A DNA stretch of 64,000 bases. It comes from Unio delphinus (taxonomy: Eukaryota > Mollusca > Bivalvia > Unionida > Unionidae). The stretch lies in contig JAQISU010000231.1 in the NCBI GenBank assembly GCA_029339505.1, positions 776,001 to 840,000 of the forward strand, in the 5' to 3' direction. Shown here one piece after another: positions 1-9,451 of the stretch. Under the pieces are notes generated by a model. The model saw only the letters and a program-made list of their open reading frames with translations. It did no database searches and was not told where the DNA came from. Within the stretch, counting starts at the first letter, position 1. The number at the start of each line of letters is the position of its first letter. The translations under genes and the position numbers were made by a program.

Positions 1-385
1 CTGTCATAATTTAGATGTACTGACAGGGATAAATATATGTATTGGGGTTTGCCAGAAAGTGTACACTGTGAAAATTTAGTCCAATGCTCCCATGGCCATT
101 GCAAAGTCTCAACAATGATTTCAAAGTATGGAGAATATTTGTCATCATCATTTTCTCTAAAAGGGGGCACTAATCTAATATACATTGTCACATCAAAACT
201 TGAATATGTATCTAAAGTGGGAATGTGATTTTCACTTGCCAGTTCCATTTCTTTTATTCTACATTAATATTCCCTCTCTTGCATCTGTTTTTCTCTCTCC
301 GATTGTAAATGTATTTGCTATTTTTGTAATTATTTTTTTCTTTTTGTAACTGCATTTATTTTCTTCGTTTCTTCCGATTGATAAC

Positions 386-449
<64 letters not shown>

Positions 450-879
450 TTTTAACTTTATTTGTTTGCCCTCTCTCTGAAGTTTCAGCTTCCCAAACTC
501 CAATTCCATCTTGCATTTTAATTTTAATTCCTTTACTTATAGATCAGAGTCTGATTCAGACTTAGTGATCGAAATCAAAGCACTTTTGCCCAAAACATTC
601 TTTTCTATCAAATACTGGACCAAAACAGTTTCTATTTCTTGGCTTCGTTACGGAAGCTATTGCCGCAGAAAGATCATATTTTCTGGCATGTTGAATTAAT
701 TCATCTTTTTCCAATAAGTATAATTTGTTCTTGGGTAGGATTTGAAAAAAAGAGTTCTATTTTTGATGCTATTGTAAATAAAGCTTGCCGATTTCACTAT
801 AGATGTCAAAATTGTAAAATTGTTCCGATTTAATTATTTTAAAACTAGAGGAATTCAAATTTCAAAAACACAAAAAGGG
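1..879. other. Flanking host DNA, no gene seen
   Basis: AT-rich sequence with only short open frames on both strands and no recognisable protein motif. It contains a CT microsatellite passing directly into a CA microsatellite (listed separately). Confidence 0.6.
387..449. repeat. (CT)n-(CA)n compound microsatellite
   Basis: A run of CT dinucleotides continues without interruption into a run of CA dinucleotides. The arginine/glutamate-repeat frame read through it on the minus strand is an artefact of the repeat. Confidence 0.95.
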
Positions 880-1602
880 AAAAGGTACTATTTAGGTCCA
901 TATTAGGTGAAGGGTACTTTTTGGGTTCATAGAAAGTGAACATGGTAAAGAACTCTTTTTAGGTCTATTGAAAGCGGGCATGGAAAGGGCACTGTTTGGG
1001 TCCGTATAAATCGAGCATGGAAAGGGCACTGTTTAGTTCCATTGAAAGCAAGCATGGAAAGGGCACTGTTTGGGTCCATTGAAAGCGAGCATGGAAAGAT
1101 CACTGTTTGGGTCCATTGAAAGCGGGCATGGCAAGAGCACTGTTTTGGTCATTTGAAATCGAGCATGGAACTAGCACTGTTTGTGTGCATTGAAAGCGAG
1201 CATGGAAAAGGCACTGTTTGTGTCATTTGAAATCGAGCATGGAACTTGCACTGTTTGTGTCCATTGAAAGCGAGCATGGAACTGGCATTTGTTTGTGTCC
1301 ATTGAAAGCGAGCATGGAAAAGGCACTGTTTGGGTCCATTGAAATCGAGCATGGAAAAGGCACTGTTTGGGTCATTTGAAATCGAGCATGGAAAAGGCAC
1401 TGTTTGGGTCCATTGAAATCGAGCATGGAACTGGCACTGTTTGGGTCCATTGAAATCGAGCATGGAAAAGGCACTGTTTGGGTCCGTAGAAAGCGGGCAT
1501 GGAAAGGGCACTGTTTGGATCCATTGAAAGCGAGCATGGAAAGATCGCTGTTTGGGTCCGCCGAAAGCGGGCATGGAAAGGGCACGGTTTGGGTTCATAG
1601 AT
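880..1602. repeat. 37-bp minisatellite, about 19 copies
   Basis: A unit of about 37 bp, containing GGCACTGTTTGGGTCCATTG and GAGCATGGAA, is repeated in tandem with substitutions at a few sites (AAGCGAG or AATCGAG, GGGCAC or AAGGCAC). The first three copies are the most diverged. Because 37 is not a multiple of three, the long frames through it cycle through several readings and are not genes. Confidence 0.93.
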
Positions 1603-1889
1603 TATTAAGCAAGTTTAGAAAATTATTTAAAGGAAAATGTGTCTGCTGCAATGGATCATTGTGTTTGTGCATGGTGGTCGTTTTCTAGTCTTAATGGTTT
1701 AAACTGCTTGATTTCAACGTTGTATGGCGGCGTATCCAGTAAGATCCCTTTTCTTTCCTGGTTGCGCAAGTTGTGGTTGTGAGCAATTGCAATACGTGTT
1801 ATATCATTGAAAGTGTGGCTAGGGGATTAGAAGTGTTCTGCGACCGGGCTTCTGTACAGCTGCTTTGTTATCAAATTAGATGTATGAAG
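1603..1889. other. Host flank of the Polinton insertion
   Basis: Non-repetitive AT-rich DNA between the 37-bp minisatellite and the element. I see no gene. It ends at the target duplication. Confidence 0.6.
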
Positions 1890-1895
1890 GTTACT
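1890..1895. repeat. Left target-site duplication (GTTACT)
   Basis: GTTACT lies directly outside the left terminal repeat and is repeated exactly at 22604-22609 outside the right one. A 6-bp duplication is the size expected of Polinton integrases, and it fixes both ends of the element. Confidence 0.95.
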
Positions 1896-2227
1896 AGTAG
1901 TAATAGGGGGCACTATAGCGTCAAGGGAAAATCCAGTCAAAAAGGGCTTGGGGCACTATGGCGTCAAGATTTATAGCGTCAAGGGAAAATCCAGTCAAAA
2001 ACAGCTTGGGGTACTATAGCGTCAAAACAGCTTGGGGCACTATAGCGTCAAGGGAAATTGAACAGGGTGGGTCTGTATAGCGTCAAGGGAAATGGAACAT
2101 AGTGGGCCTATATAGCGTCAAGGGAAAGATAACAAGGAAAATATAACATGGGAAATAAAACAAGGGAAAAAAAGGGCGGCAAAGAAAGCTACTATCTTTT
2201 CGAGACCTATGAGTGGCCCTGAAAAGG
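1896..2227 (+). repeat. Left terminal inverted repeat
   Basis: Compared base by base with the reverse complement of 22272-22603, it has the same length (332 bp), no indel and two substitutions (2119 and 2138). The identity stops inside the stem of a histone-type hairpin. It holds seven GCGTCAA iterons. Confidence 0.97.
1911..2130 (+). repeat. GCGTCAAGGG iterons in the TIR
   Basis: The core GCGTCAA, usually as TATAGCGTCAAGGGAAA, begins at 1918, 1961, 1976, 2019, 2045, 2080 and 2115, always in the same orientation. The right TIR has the mirror set. Such subterminal iterons are candidate binding sites for the integrase, the replication-initiating protein or a repressor. Which one is not determined. 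Confidence 0.85.
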
Positions 2228-2230
2228 ACC
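2194..2230 (-). terminator. Histone-type 3' stem-loop, copy 1 (minus orientation)
   Basis: Read on the minus strand: a 6-bp stem GGTCCT/AGGGCC with loop TTTC (2230-2215), then ACTC, then CGAAAAGAT (2202-2194). This is the layout of the metazoan histone mRNA 3' stem-loop and downstream element. The stop codon of the minus frame 2258-2491 lies just upstream. The outermost stem bases are outside the TIR identity but still pair. Confidence 0.75.
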
Positions 2231-2257
2231 GTTATGTGTAATGTTAACGTTGTCTTG

Positions 2258-2491
2258 TTAACATAGAGGACATCTCACAGATCTTCTTCTCTTCCTTAAA
2301 CTTCTCCTTACTGTGGGTCCATAGAAGAGAACTCTCTTCAAGCAACCTTGTCTTTCCACATAGACTCTTCTCTTCCAATAGGCTGTCTCCGTCATATGAA
2401 TGACACTCCATGATGATCTGACATACATGGGTATGTCAGTCCTAAACAGCATACTTGACACAAGGGTTGACGATTCAACATTAGTCCACAT
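2258..2491 (-). CDS. Possible left-end minus-strand accessory protein (77 aa)
   Basis: This frame is supported mainly by position: it ends 28 bp before a histone-type stem-loop in the same orientation, the spacing seen for the plus-strand accessory genes. The open frame extends upstream to about 2581, but the first ATG is at 2491. The C-terminus is very basic (RRSLRKRRRS, ending CPLC). I recognise no domain. A palindromic CTATATAG box at 2653-2660 could serve both this gene and the plus-strand gene at 2710. It may equally be a chance frame beside a TIR-borne hairpin. Confidence 0.35.
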   Translation of the reverse strand: MWTNVESSTLVSSMLFRTDIPMYVRSSWSVIHMTETAYWKRRVYVERQGCLKRVLFYGPTVRRSLRKRRRSVRCPLC

Positions 2492-2574
2492 CTTCTGATG
2501 AGAACAGGTGAAGCGAATGCCGTGTACTGCGGTTATTAATAGGGGAAGAGCGGATTGAAACGGATTGAGTGTAT

Positions 2575-2690
2575 CCACCAATCCAAACGTGCGTTACAAA
2601 AGTCAGGTACAGCCATCCAATCGGAAGAGAGCAGTCTGTGACGTCACCTTTTCTATATAGAGGTACTAGCGCCTGTGCGCAGTCAATCGA
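2575..2690 (+). promoter_or_regulatory. CCAAT/CRE/TATA promoter of the left-end gene
   Basis: In order: CCAAT at 2578-2582 and 2617-2621, a perfect CRE palindrome TGACGTCA at 2639-2646, the palindromic TATA box CTATATAG at 2653-2660, and AGTCAATC about 30 bp later as a likely start region. The first ATG follows at 2710. Paired CCAAT boxes with a TATA box recall animal histone promoters, which matters because this gene also has a histone-type 3' end. The symmetric TATA could fire in both directions. Confidence 0.65.
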
Positions 2691-2709
2691 TTCAAGAGAG
2701 TTGTCAATC

Positions 2710-3357
2710 ATGGCGGACATTAAGAAGACAATGAATTGGAGTGAGACAGGAGTAGAGACAGCAAGTCATGGACCAACAGTGACTACTAAAGTCATGACAA
2801 ATCTACATCCAGAAGAAGTTGATTTTAACTGGGATATTGTGGATTTTTTAACATCGCAAGAATTTATTCCGGAACCTTCGTTGCCTTCTGTATCTTCTTA
2901 TGGACACGTCGATGATTTTAAGCAGAGACAAAAAGAAGAATTGGAGCGATTTTTACAACAACAGAAAGTAGAAGAACAAGCTTTTCTTATGCAACAGCAG
3001 GAAGAAGAAGAAATAAGAAGAAAACACCAGGAAGAAACAGTAGCAGCAGCAGCAGCAACGGAGAAGAATGAAGACCAAGGACAGAAAGAAAATAGTGAAA
3101 ATCAAACGGTCACGACGGTACTTTTAGATATTTTAGCTGAGTTAAGGAGTCTGAAACAAATGTATCAGACTTCTTTATCACGACCGAAGAGAAAAAGACC
3201 TTCTCGAGCGAAACAACCCGATCTCTCTGTGACTACGTCTACCTTACCACCGTTAGTGATTTCTACCAAATCATTGACAGGAACCACCAGTCCCGAAGTA
3301 GGCCTTGGCCGTGGCAAAGGCTTAAGACAGCTCAAGAGGATTTCGTCCCGTTTCTGA
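2710..3357 (+). CDS. Left-end accessory protein, coiled coil with NLS (215 aa)
   Basis: I do not recognise a family. The start is the first ATG after the TATA box, in a good context (ATCATGGCG); the frame is open further upstream but that part precedes the predicted transcript start. Residues about 68-112 are a Gln/Glu-rich coiled coil (KQRQKEELERFLQQQK). Residues 113-117 are an alanine run encoded by a GCA repeat. Residues 158-168 (RPKRKRPSRAK) are a clear nuclear localisation signal, and the C-terminus is basic. The gene ends 33 bp before a histone-type stem-loop, as do the right-end accessory genes, so a shared early or regulatory role in the nucleus is a reasonable guess. No enzymatic motif is visible. 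Confidence 0.75.
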   Translation: MADIKKTMNWSETGVETASHGPTVTTKVMTNLHPEEVDFNWDIVDFLTSQEFIPEPSLPSVSSYGHVDDFKQRQKEELERFLQQQKVEEQAFLMQQQEEEEIRRKHQEETVAAAAATEKNEDQGQKENSENQTVTTVLLDILAELRSLKQMYQTSLSRPKRKRPSRAKQPDLSVTTSTLPPLVISTKSLTGTTSPEVGLGRGKGLRQLKRISSRF

Positions 3358-3390
3358 GTTTGTTTTGTTTTAAACACACAAAACACCAAC

Positions 3391-3428
3391 GGTCCTTTTC
3401 AGGGCCACTCCAATTATTTCGAAAAGAA
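3391..3428 (+). terminator. Histone-type 3' stem-loop, copy 2
   Basis: Stem GGTCCT/AGGGCC (one G-T pair), loop TTTC, 5' flank CCAAC, 3' flank ACTCC, then CGAAAAGAA at 3420-3428 as a histone-downstream-element-like motif. It lies 33 bp after the stop of the 2710-3357 gene. The bases after the purine motif (AAATACTATGTCAATTGCC) recur after copy 4, so whole 3' modules have been duplicated. Confidence 0.82.
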
Positions 3429-3472
3429 ATACTATGTCAATTGCCTATTTCAATGAAAACTCAAAAGTCCTT

Positions 3473-3478
3473 TTTATT
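3473..3478 (-). terminator. Possible AATAAA for the zinc-knuckle gene
   Basis: On the minus strand this is AATAAA, about 225 bp after the stop of the zinc-knuckle gene and before the convergent histone-type hairpin. No hairpin of the histone type lies downstream of that gene, so conventional polyadenylation is the likeliest end. Confidence 0.4.
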
Positions 3479-3702
3479 ATATTTTTTTAAAAACCCATGA
3501 TGTACGTGTGAGTGAAGGAATGTGTGAGTGTAGGTAATTATACTATCAAATCAAAACCAAGAGACACTTACGTTTTTTCTCTCTGGTGTATTCTAGTACA
3601 AACGTCACAATTCAATATCACAACATAACACAAGACCACTTTAAAAAAGTTCATAGGTTTTCTTCTGTTTCACTCTTTCTGTTTTTTTCATTTTCTTTAC
3701 TG

Positions 3703-4128
3703 TCACAGCTTTTTCTTTTTCTTCCTCTTCACTTTCGTTTCGTCTTCTTTTCTTGTCTTTGTGAACGTGTCGGAGTTCTTCCTTGGGGAGGGTACCTCTT
3801 CCTCCTCCTGTTCAGAATTTCTTTCCTCCTCCTCCTTCTCCTCCTCCTCCTGCTCCTGTTGTTTCTTAGGGCAGTTTGGAGACCAATGTCCTTTCTCTTT
3901 ACAATAATAACAGGTATCTTGACTTTTGTCTCTATTGGTACCTTTTTTATTTTTGTCACGATCTGAACATTCTGTAGCCCAATGTCCTTTCTTCTTACAG
4001 ATATAGCAAGTATCTTGACTTTTATCTCGATAGGAGGGAGAGTAGGCCGTCGGCTGGTCTGACGAAAACTTTCGTATGATCCCACGTAAAGCTCTAATGA
4101 GAAGTTCCACTTCTGTAGGTTCTTTCAT
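3703..4128 (-). CDS. Two-knuckle CCHC zinc-finger protein (141 aa)
   Basis: Contains two CCHC zinc knuckles (C-x2-C-x4-H-x4-C) at residues 41-54 (CYICKKKGHWATEC) and 73-86 (CYYCKEKGHWSPNC). Each is preceded by the same RDKSQDT block, so the knuckle is an internal duplication. The C-terminal third is a run of Gln/Glu followed by a lysine-rich tail. Such knuckles bind single-stranded nucleic acid in retroviral Gag and in cellular RNA-binding proteins; the target here is unknown. The start is the ATG at 4128, 33 nt after a TCAGT initiator which itself lies 28 bp from a TATA box, so promoter and start agree. It is the only well-supported minus-strand gene in the element and diverges from polymerase B. 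Confidence 0.82.
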   Translation of the reverse strand: MKEPTEVELLIRALRGIIRKFSSDQPTAYSPSYRDKSQDTCYICKKKGHWATECSDRDKNKKGTNRDKSQDTCYYCKEKGHWSPNCPKKQQEQEEEEKEEEERNSEQEEEEVPSPRKNSDTFTKTRKEDETKVKRKKKKKL

Positions 4129-4156
4129 CGTTCTGGTCAATGTGAGAGTGAAATGA

Positions 4157-4244
4157 ATACTGAAAGGTTAGACACTAACCCTTTATATATGCACGGATCG
4201 AACATGAATATATAGGGGTTATGGTCTTTAAAAGGTAGTCATTT
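4157..4244. promoter_or_regulatory. Bidirectional promoter: zinc-knuckle gene / PolB
   Basis: Minus side: ATATATAAAG (TATA, 4190-4181) and TTCAGTATT (initiator, around 4161), 28 bp apart. Plus side: ATATATAG (about 4208-4215) and TAGTCATTT (around 4240), about 30 bp apart, with the PolB ATG at 4262. The two predicted start sites are only about 80 bp apart, so the two genes are probably co-regulated. Confidence 0.7.
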
Positions 4245-4261
4245 GACTTTTTGCAGACAAG

Positions 4262-7200
4262 ATGAAAAGACCACATCATGTTGTGGAGAAAGGAAAAGAC
4301 AGTAAGAGACAGAAACGTAATGTATCGCCTAGCACAGTAGCTGAAGTCTTGGCTCAAATTCATGCCAGTGATTTTGAAGATGACATGAGTGAGCCCGAAT
4401 CTACACCCAGACAATCGACTTCCAAGCAAAGTGCACCACCCTTAGTAAACCCTGAAAATTACTATCACATTCGAGAGAAGGAAAAGCGTTCCTCTCGAAA
4501 ATTTAAAACATCGGCTTACACGTATGCCGTAAAGTTTAAAGATTTCAAGGCCAATGTACCTTTGGAGAATACAGAAGGGTTCATTACCGAGGTGTGGGAT
4601 TCTGTGTTAACTGCATTGAAACAGCAATGTCAAGCCAAAGAAGACGATCGCTTGAGACTTTCTATTCATCACGATAATTTAAAGTCTCCCGTTTGGATCG
4701 AGTTTACTAACCCATCACAATTAACACCTTCCAAAGTCATTGACAAAATTCAACATGTGCAACAATCCAATGACAAGTTTCACATCGCCGACGGAAAAGC
4801 CACACTGTTCATGACCCACGTGTCTCTTCCCCAGGGGACAGGACGCAAAAAAGTATTATTGGTCGACAGCCTTCGCAACATGAAGCGAAGTCTCGTCCAA
4901 ATTAACAATCCTCAAGACCAGATGTGTTTAGCCCGTGCCATCGTCGTGGGACGAACGTATACCAACAAGAACGATACGGCAGAATGGAAAAGAGCCTGGA
5001 AAACTATTCAACAATCGGACCGAGCCAAACAAAGAAGTGAAGCAGAACTCCTGTTACAGCAAGCAGGGATATCCAAAGGCACTCCTTGTGGCATTCCAGA
5101 AATGCAACAATTGCAAGACGTCTTGGCTCCTCGTTACACCTTGAAAGTACACCCTCAAGAAGTGCGTGGTCCACTTTTGTTTCGAGGCCACGATTTCAAA
5201 GACGGAAAATACATTCACGTCTATCATCACGATGGTCATTTTGATACCATTACCAGTATCACTGGATTTCTGAAATACAGTTACTACTGTGAAAAATGTG
5301 ACTATGGTTATAACAATCGAGAACAACACAAGCATTGTGGATCAAAATGTGAGGGATGTTTGGCCTCACAACCTTGTCTGGACCAAGGACAAGAAAGAGT
5401 GCATTGCCCTGTGTGTCAGCGCACTTTTGTCAGTCCTACCTGTTACCAACAACATTTGAAGATGCAAGGTTCACAGCAGAAAAGAGCTTGTCAACTCCTG
5501 AGATTGTGCCCTACTTGTGGACAAGGCATACGTACCAATAGTGCCAAGTTACACGTTTGTCGAGGGAAGAAACGATGTCACATTTGTCGCCAAATTGTGG
5601 ACTTGGAGCACGAATGCTTCATTAAAAAATATCAACCCCAACCAAAAGATACCCAGAAGAAAGGGAATTTTATCTTTTTTGATTTCGAATGCATGCAAGA
5701 AACTGGTATTCACATTCCTAATTTCTGCGTGGCTCACCGTGCGTGCGAGCAGTGCATCCAAGAACCTATCTTTAGTCATTGCCCTTACTGCAGCAAGATT
5801 CCTGGAGGACGTGAAAAAATCTTTCGAGGGTCAAATACGCTAGCCGATTTTGCCCAATGGATCCTAAACCCCATCGACGAAACGTGGAGTCCAGAAGACA
5901 TCGAACGTTACGGAGAGTGTCATTGCCATGCCACGGTCATGGCTCACAATTTCTCGGGATACGATGGGCAATTTCTGCTTAGATACTATGCGGAACAAAG
6001 TACCGAACGGCCTTAAGTGACTTTGAACGGAGCCAAAATCATTTCTATGCAAGTAGGACAAGTACAGTTTAAAGATTCGATGTGTTACTTGGCCATGCCT
6101 TTGAGTCGCATGCCTAAAACGTTTGGAATGACAGAAATGGCCAAAGGTTATTTTCCACACTTTTTTAATACCGAAGCCAATCAACATGACATTCTACCCC
6201 ATTTTCCTGAGGTTGACGACTACGACCCCGACAACATGCGCACCGAACAACGAGAAGCTTTCCATGCTTGGTACCAGACTCACGCCTCGGACCCCTTTGA
6301 CTTTCAAGAAGAAATGTTAAAGTATTGTCGATCTGACGTGGACATTTTACGACGCTGTTGTGGAAAATTTCGAGAACTGTTCATGGAATACGGAGGGATC
6401 GATCCTTTGAAAGAAGCTTGTACCATCGCCAAAGCATGTTCCTTAGTGTACCGAAAACGCTTTATGCCCGAAAATACTCTAGCGGTCATCTGTCCTCAAA
6501 CGACAAATTTTGTCAAACGTCAATACTCGGTTAAAGCCCTACGCTGGCTCCATTACTTGTGCGACAAGGAAGACAAATGGATCCAACACGCTCGCAACGG
6601 AGGAGGCGAAAAGACCATCGGAACGTATTCGGTAGATGGTTGGGACTTAGAAAACCCTCAGATCGTGTACGAGTTTAACGGATGTTTATTTCACGGATGT
6701 CCCCTATGCTACCCTCAGCGTAACACCAAAAATCAGTTTTTACAACGAACTATGGAAGATTTGTACCAGACCACTTGTCAACGACGTTTGAAGTTAGAAC
6801 AAGGATACCAGGTAGTGGAAATGTGGGAACACGAGTACGATCTGCGTTTGAAAACCGATCCCGAGTTTAAACGCATCGTAGAAAGTTACACGTGGGTGGA
6901 CCCATTGAACCCTCGGGATAGTTTGTACGGAGGACGAACGAATGCTACTTGTTTGCTGTACCAAGCGGATGAAGAGAAAGGAGAAGAAATCAAATACTTG
7001 GACGTGTGTTCGCTGTATCCTTACGTGTGCAAATATTGTCACTTTCCCGTAGGGCATCCAGAACTGATGACAGAACACATTGACTTGGACCACATTCGTC
7101 AGTACGAAGGATTGATCAAGTGCAAAGTCTTGCCTCCCACAGACTTGTACCATCCCGTTTTACCTCACCATTGCCAAGGAAAACTGATGTTTCCTTTGTG

Positions 7201-8329
7201 TCGCACATGTGCCGAAACGTGCAACCAAGACCAACCTTGTCAGCACACTCAGGAAGAACGTGCCTTGACAGGAACGTGGGTGAGCGTGGAATTGTTTAAA
7301 GCTCTGGACCTGGGTTACCAACTGTTAGAAGTGTACGAAATTTATCACTTTCCCAAGACACAACAATACCGCAAGGGCGACGAGACACAGAAAGGTATTT
7401 TTGCAGACTACGTGGATGCCTTTTTAAAACTAAAACAAGAAGCTAGCGGCTATCCGTCCTGGTGCCACACTCCCGAAGACCAAAATATATTCAAAGAAAA
7501 ATATCGGGAGCAGGAAGGCATCACTTTAGACCACATCGAGAAAAACGAAGGAAGGCGATCGTTTGCCAAAGTGATGCTCAATTGTTTGTGGGGTAAAATG
7601 GCACAACGACCGTCTTTACCCAAGACGGAGTATTTGTCCGAACCTTCCCGCTACTTCCAGATGATTCACGACCCAACCAAAGTCATGAAACACGTGGACG
7701 TCATTCGTGAGGACTTGATCTTAGTCAATTACGAAGAAGAACTAGACTTTGTAGAAGCCGACAAATTTGGAAATGTCATCATTGCGGCTTACGTGACAGC
7801 CCACGCTCGTTTAAAATTGTACGAAGTGTTAGAACTGTTAGGAGATCGTGTGTTGTATTTTGACACGGACAGTTGCATTTACATTCACCGACCGAACCAG
7901 TGTAACCCTGTCATCGAAGGAGACCGTTTAGGAGCCTTGACCGATGAACATCCCGATGACAAGATTCTATGTTTTGCAAGTGGCGGTCCTAAAAATTACG
8001 GCTACGAATACCGAGACCCACAAGGAGAAATGCACACCGAATGTAAAGTGAAAGGATTGACTCTCAATTATCGCACCAGTCGAGTGGTGAACTTTAACGT
8101 GCTACAAGAAGCCTTACAGTCGGGACAGGATGAAACGTTTAAAGTGACTACCCACGAACCGCACAAGATTGTCCGTTTACCCACACACCAAATCGTTAGC
8201 CGACCTTTGGAAAAAGTATATCAAATCGTGTACCAAAAAAGAGTACGACTTCCCAATCACTTCACTCTCCCGTACGGTCACGTCGAAATTGGGCAGCATA
8301 TAAAAAGGGACATTGTCCAAGACCAATAG
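4262..8329 (+). pseudogene. Protein-primed family B DNA polymerase, one in-frame stop
   Basis: Polinton-type PolB, which would copy the element from its ends using a protein primer. Order of parts: a basic N-terminus; a cysteine/histidine zinc-finger region (about residues 340-460); ExoI (FDFEC, about 474); ExoII (HNFSGYD, about 561); ExoIII (YCRSDVDIL, about 688); palm motif A (LDVCSLYP, about 913); motif B (KVMLNCLWGK, about 1103); motif C (YFDTDS, about 1199). The proofreading and palm residues are all present. A TAA at 6014-6016 interrupts the frame at codon 585, just after ExoII; the same frame continues without a shift to 8329. The break separates ExoI-II from ExoIII and the palm, so neither half should be a working polymerase unless the stop is read through or is a sequencing error. 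No other lesion is visible over about 1,355 codons, so the loss looks recent. Confidence 0.95.
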
Positions 8330-8335
8330 TTCATT
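8299..8335 (+). promoter_or_regulatory. TATA box of the BIR gene, inside the PolB 3' end
   Basis: TATAAAAA at 8299-8306, followed 30 bp later by TTCATTG as a possible initiator. The BIR gene ATG is at 8364. The box lies within the last codons of PolB. Confidence 0.6.
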
Positions 8336-8363
8336 GTGACTAACACAGCCAAGCGAAAAGAAG

Positions 8364-9029
8364 ATGAATCCATTTAAACAGACATCATTCAAGTTTGGGG
8401 ATTGTAAAACAAATGTACCTTTCCAGAGTGTGAAAAGTACTGGATGGATAAGACCCATGCATTGCAACGGAAGTTGTCCGGAAGGAAACTGTAAGTGTCC
8501 TTGCGGTATGCACTGTAATTGCGTTACAGAGTGCAATGGTGAACCCTACGATTGTAGTGATGCCAGACGCTGTGACGTTAGCGATTCAGCTGGATATCGT
8601 GGGAACGTTGCTATGACTACTACCCCTATATCTACCGTGGAAAGTGATGCTGTGCGTGTCAAACCTGAGGGATGCGAAAGCGGTGCCACACGTTATCGTG
8701 GACTCCTAGGAATTTCACCGTACCTGCATCGAACAGAAGTGAGGAGAGTCGAATATTCGTTCCCGACGAGTTTGCCTGAATATTGTCATTTCAAAAGTCG
8801 ATTCCAAACCTTCAAAGATAAATGGCCAAAATATCTGCCTGGACCAACTCCTGAAGAATTAGCCAGAGCCGGATTTTTGTACTTGGGCGAAGGGGATAAA
8901 GTCAAGTGTTTCAGTTGTGGTGTATCCATTTACGAGTGGGAAAAGAAAGATTCCGCTTACTTGGAACATGCTCGATGGTCTCCGAATTGTCAATACCTAC
9001 CTTTAGTGGGACCTAGTGATTGGAAGTGA
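8364..9029 (+). CDS. BIR-domain (IAP-like) protein (221 aa)
   Basis: The C-terminal third is a baculovirus IAP repeat: residues 144-212 contain FKDKWP, LARAGFLYLGEGDKVKCFSC and EHARWSPNC. The zinc ligands C182, C185, H202 and C209 have exact BIR spacing (C-x2-C-x16-H-x6-C). No RING finger follows. Residues 33-70 are cysteine-rich (eleven cysteines in CPxG- and CNC-type clusters) and may bind metal; I do not recognise that part. BIR proteins of cells and large DNA viruses restrain caspases or act in ubiquitin signalling, so an anti-apoptotic role during replication is likely by family but not shown. A host origin is plausible. It is the first gene of the plus-strand late-type block and is intact. 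Confidence 0.9.
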   Translation: MNPFKQTSFKFGDCKTNVPFQSVKSTGWIRPMHCNGSCPEGNCKCPCGMHCNCVTECNGEPYDCSDARRCDVSDSAGYRGNVAMTTTPISTVESDAVRVKPEGCESGATRYRGLLGISPYLHRTEVRRVEYSFPTSLPEYCHFKSRFQTFKDKWPKYLPGPTPEELARAGFLYLGEGDKVKCFSCGVSIYEWEKKDSAYLEHARWSPNCQYLPLVGPSDWK

Positions 9030-9041
9030 CACTACTACTCC

Positions 9042-9428
9042 ATGTCGTGTAACACACCTAGACCAGTATATAAACCCTCTCTAAAACATTATATTCAAGG
9101 ATTACCACACGAATTGCAAGAGAAGATCTACAAGGACGTTTGGCAAGGTCTTGCTAAAGAAAAATCGCAATGGGTGACTGTAGAACTTTTGTGTCGTGAA
9201 ATTCACAAGAGGCAAGTGACAAAAATTAACCAACGTGTTAGATTTCTCTGGATTAAGGGTATTTTTTTGCTCTGTTACCAATTTACTACGTTTACCTCTG
9301 AAGATGCTTTGATCCTTCTTAACCGTTACCCTGAATGGCAGTGGGACGAAATTACACGTTATATTAATCACTTTCGCTTTTGGAGCAAATTTAATTCTAT
9401 GTTTAATTCTGGGTTGAATCTACACTGA
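9042..9428 (+). CDS. Unknown protein (128 aa)
   Basis: Open frame starting 12 bp after the BIR gene. The N-terminal part (LPHELQEKIYKDVW) resembles the opening helix of an F-box, but the rest does not let me confirm that. A hydrophobic stretch FLWIKGIFLLCYQF lies near residues 69-82, short for a membrane span. Codon use and tight packing match the neighbours. A segment of 31 bases (9118-9148) recurs in another reading frame in the gene at 11176, with two differences. Confidence 0.68.
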   Translation: MSCNTPRPVYKPSLKHYIQGLPHELQEKIYKDVWQGLAKEKSQWVTVELLCREIHKRQVTKINQRVRFLWIKGIFLLCYQFTTFTSEDALILLNRYPEWQWDEITRYINHFRFWSKFNSMFNSGLNLH

Positions 9429-9451
9429 TAGTCTTCGACCTAAAAAAGAAG

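Noticed and set aside
2569..2709. N-terminal extension of the left-end gene to 262 aa
   Set aside because: The extension covers the CCAAT, CRE and TATA elements and so would lie upstream of the transcript start.
6014..6016. Polymerase stop as a planned split into two proteins
   Set aside because: The stop divides the exonuclease domain, the second part has no ATG near its start, and no other Polinton known to me is split there.
9065..9075. TATATAAA box inside the 128-aa gene as a promoter
   Set aside because: No later ATG in that gene would give a sensible product, and the site is explained by the codons for Val-Tyr-Lys.
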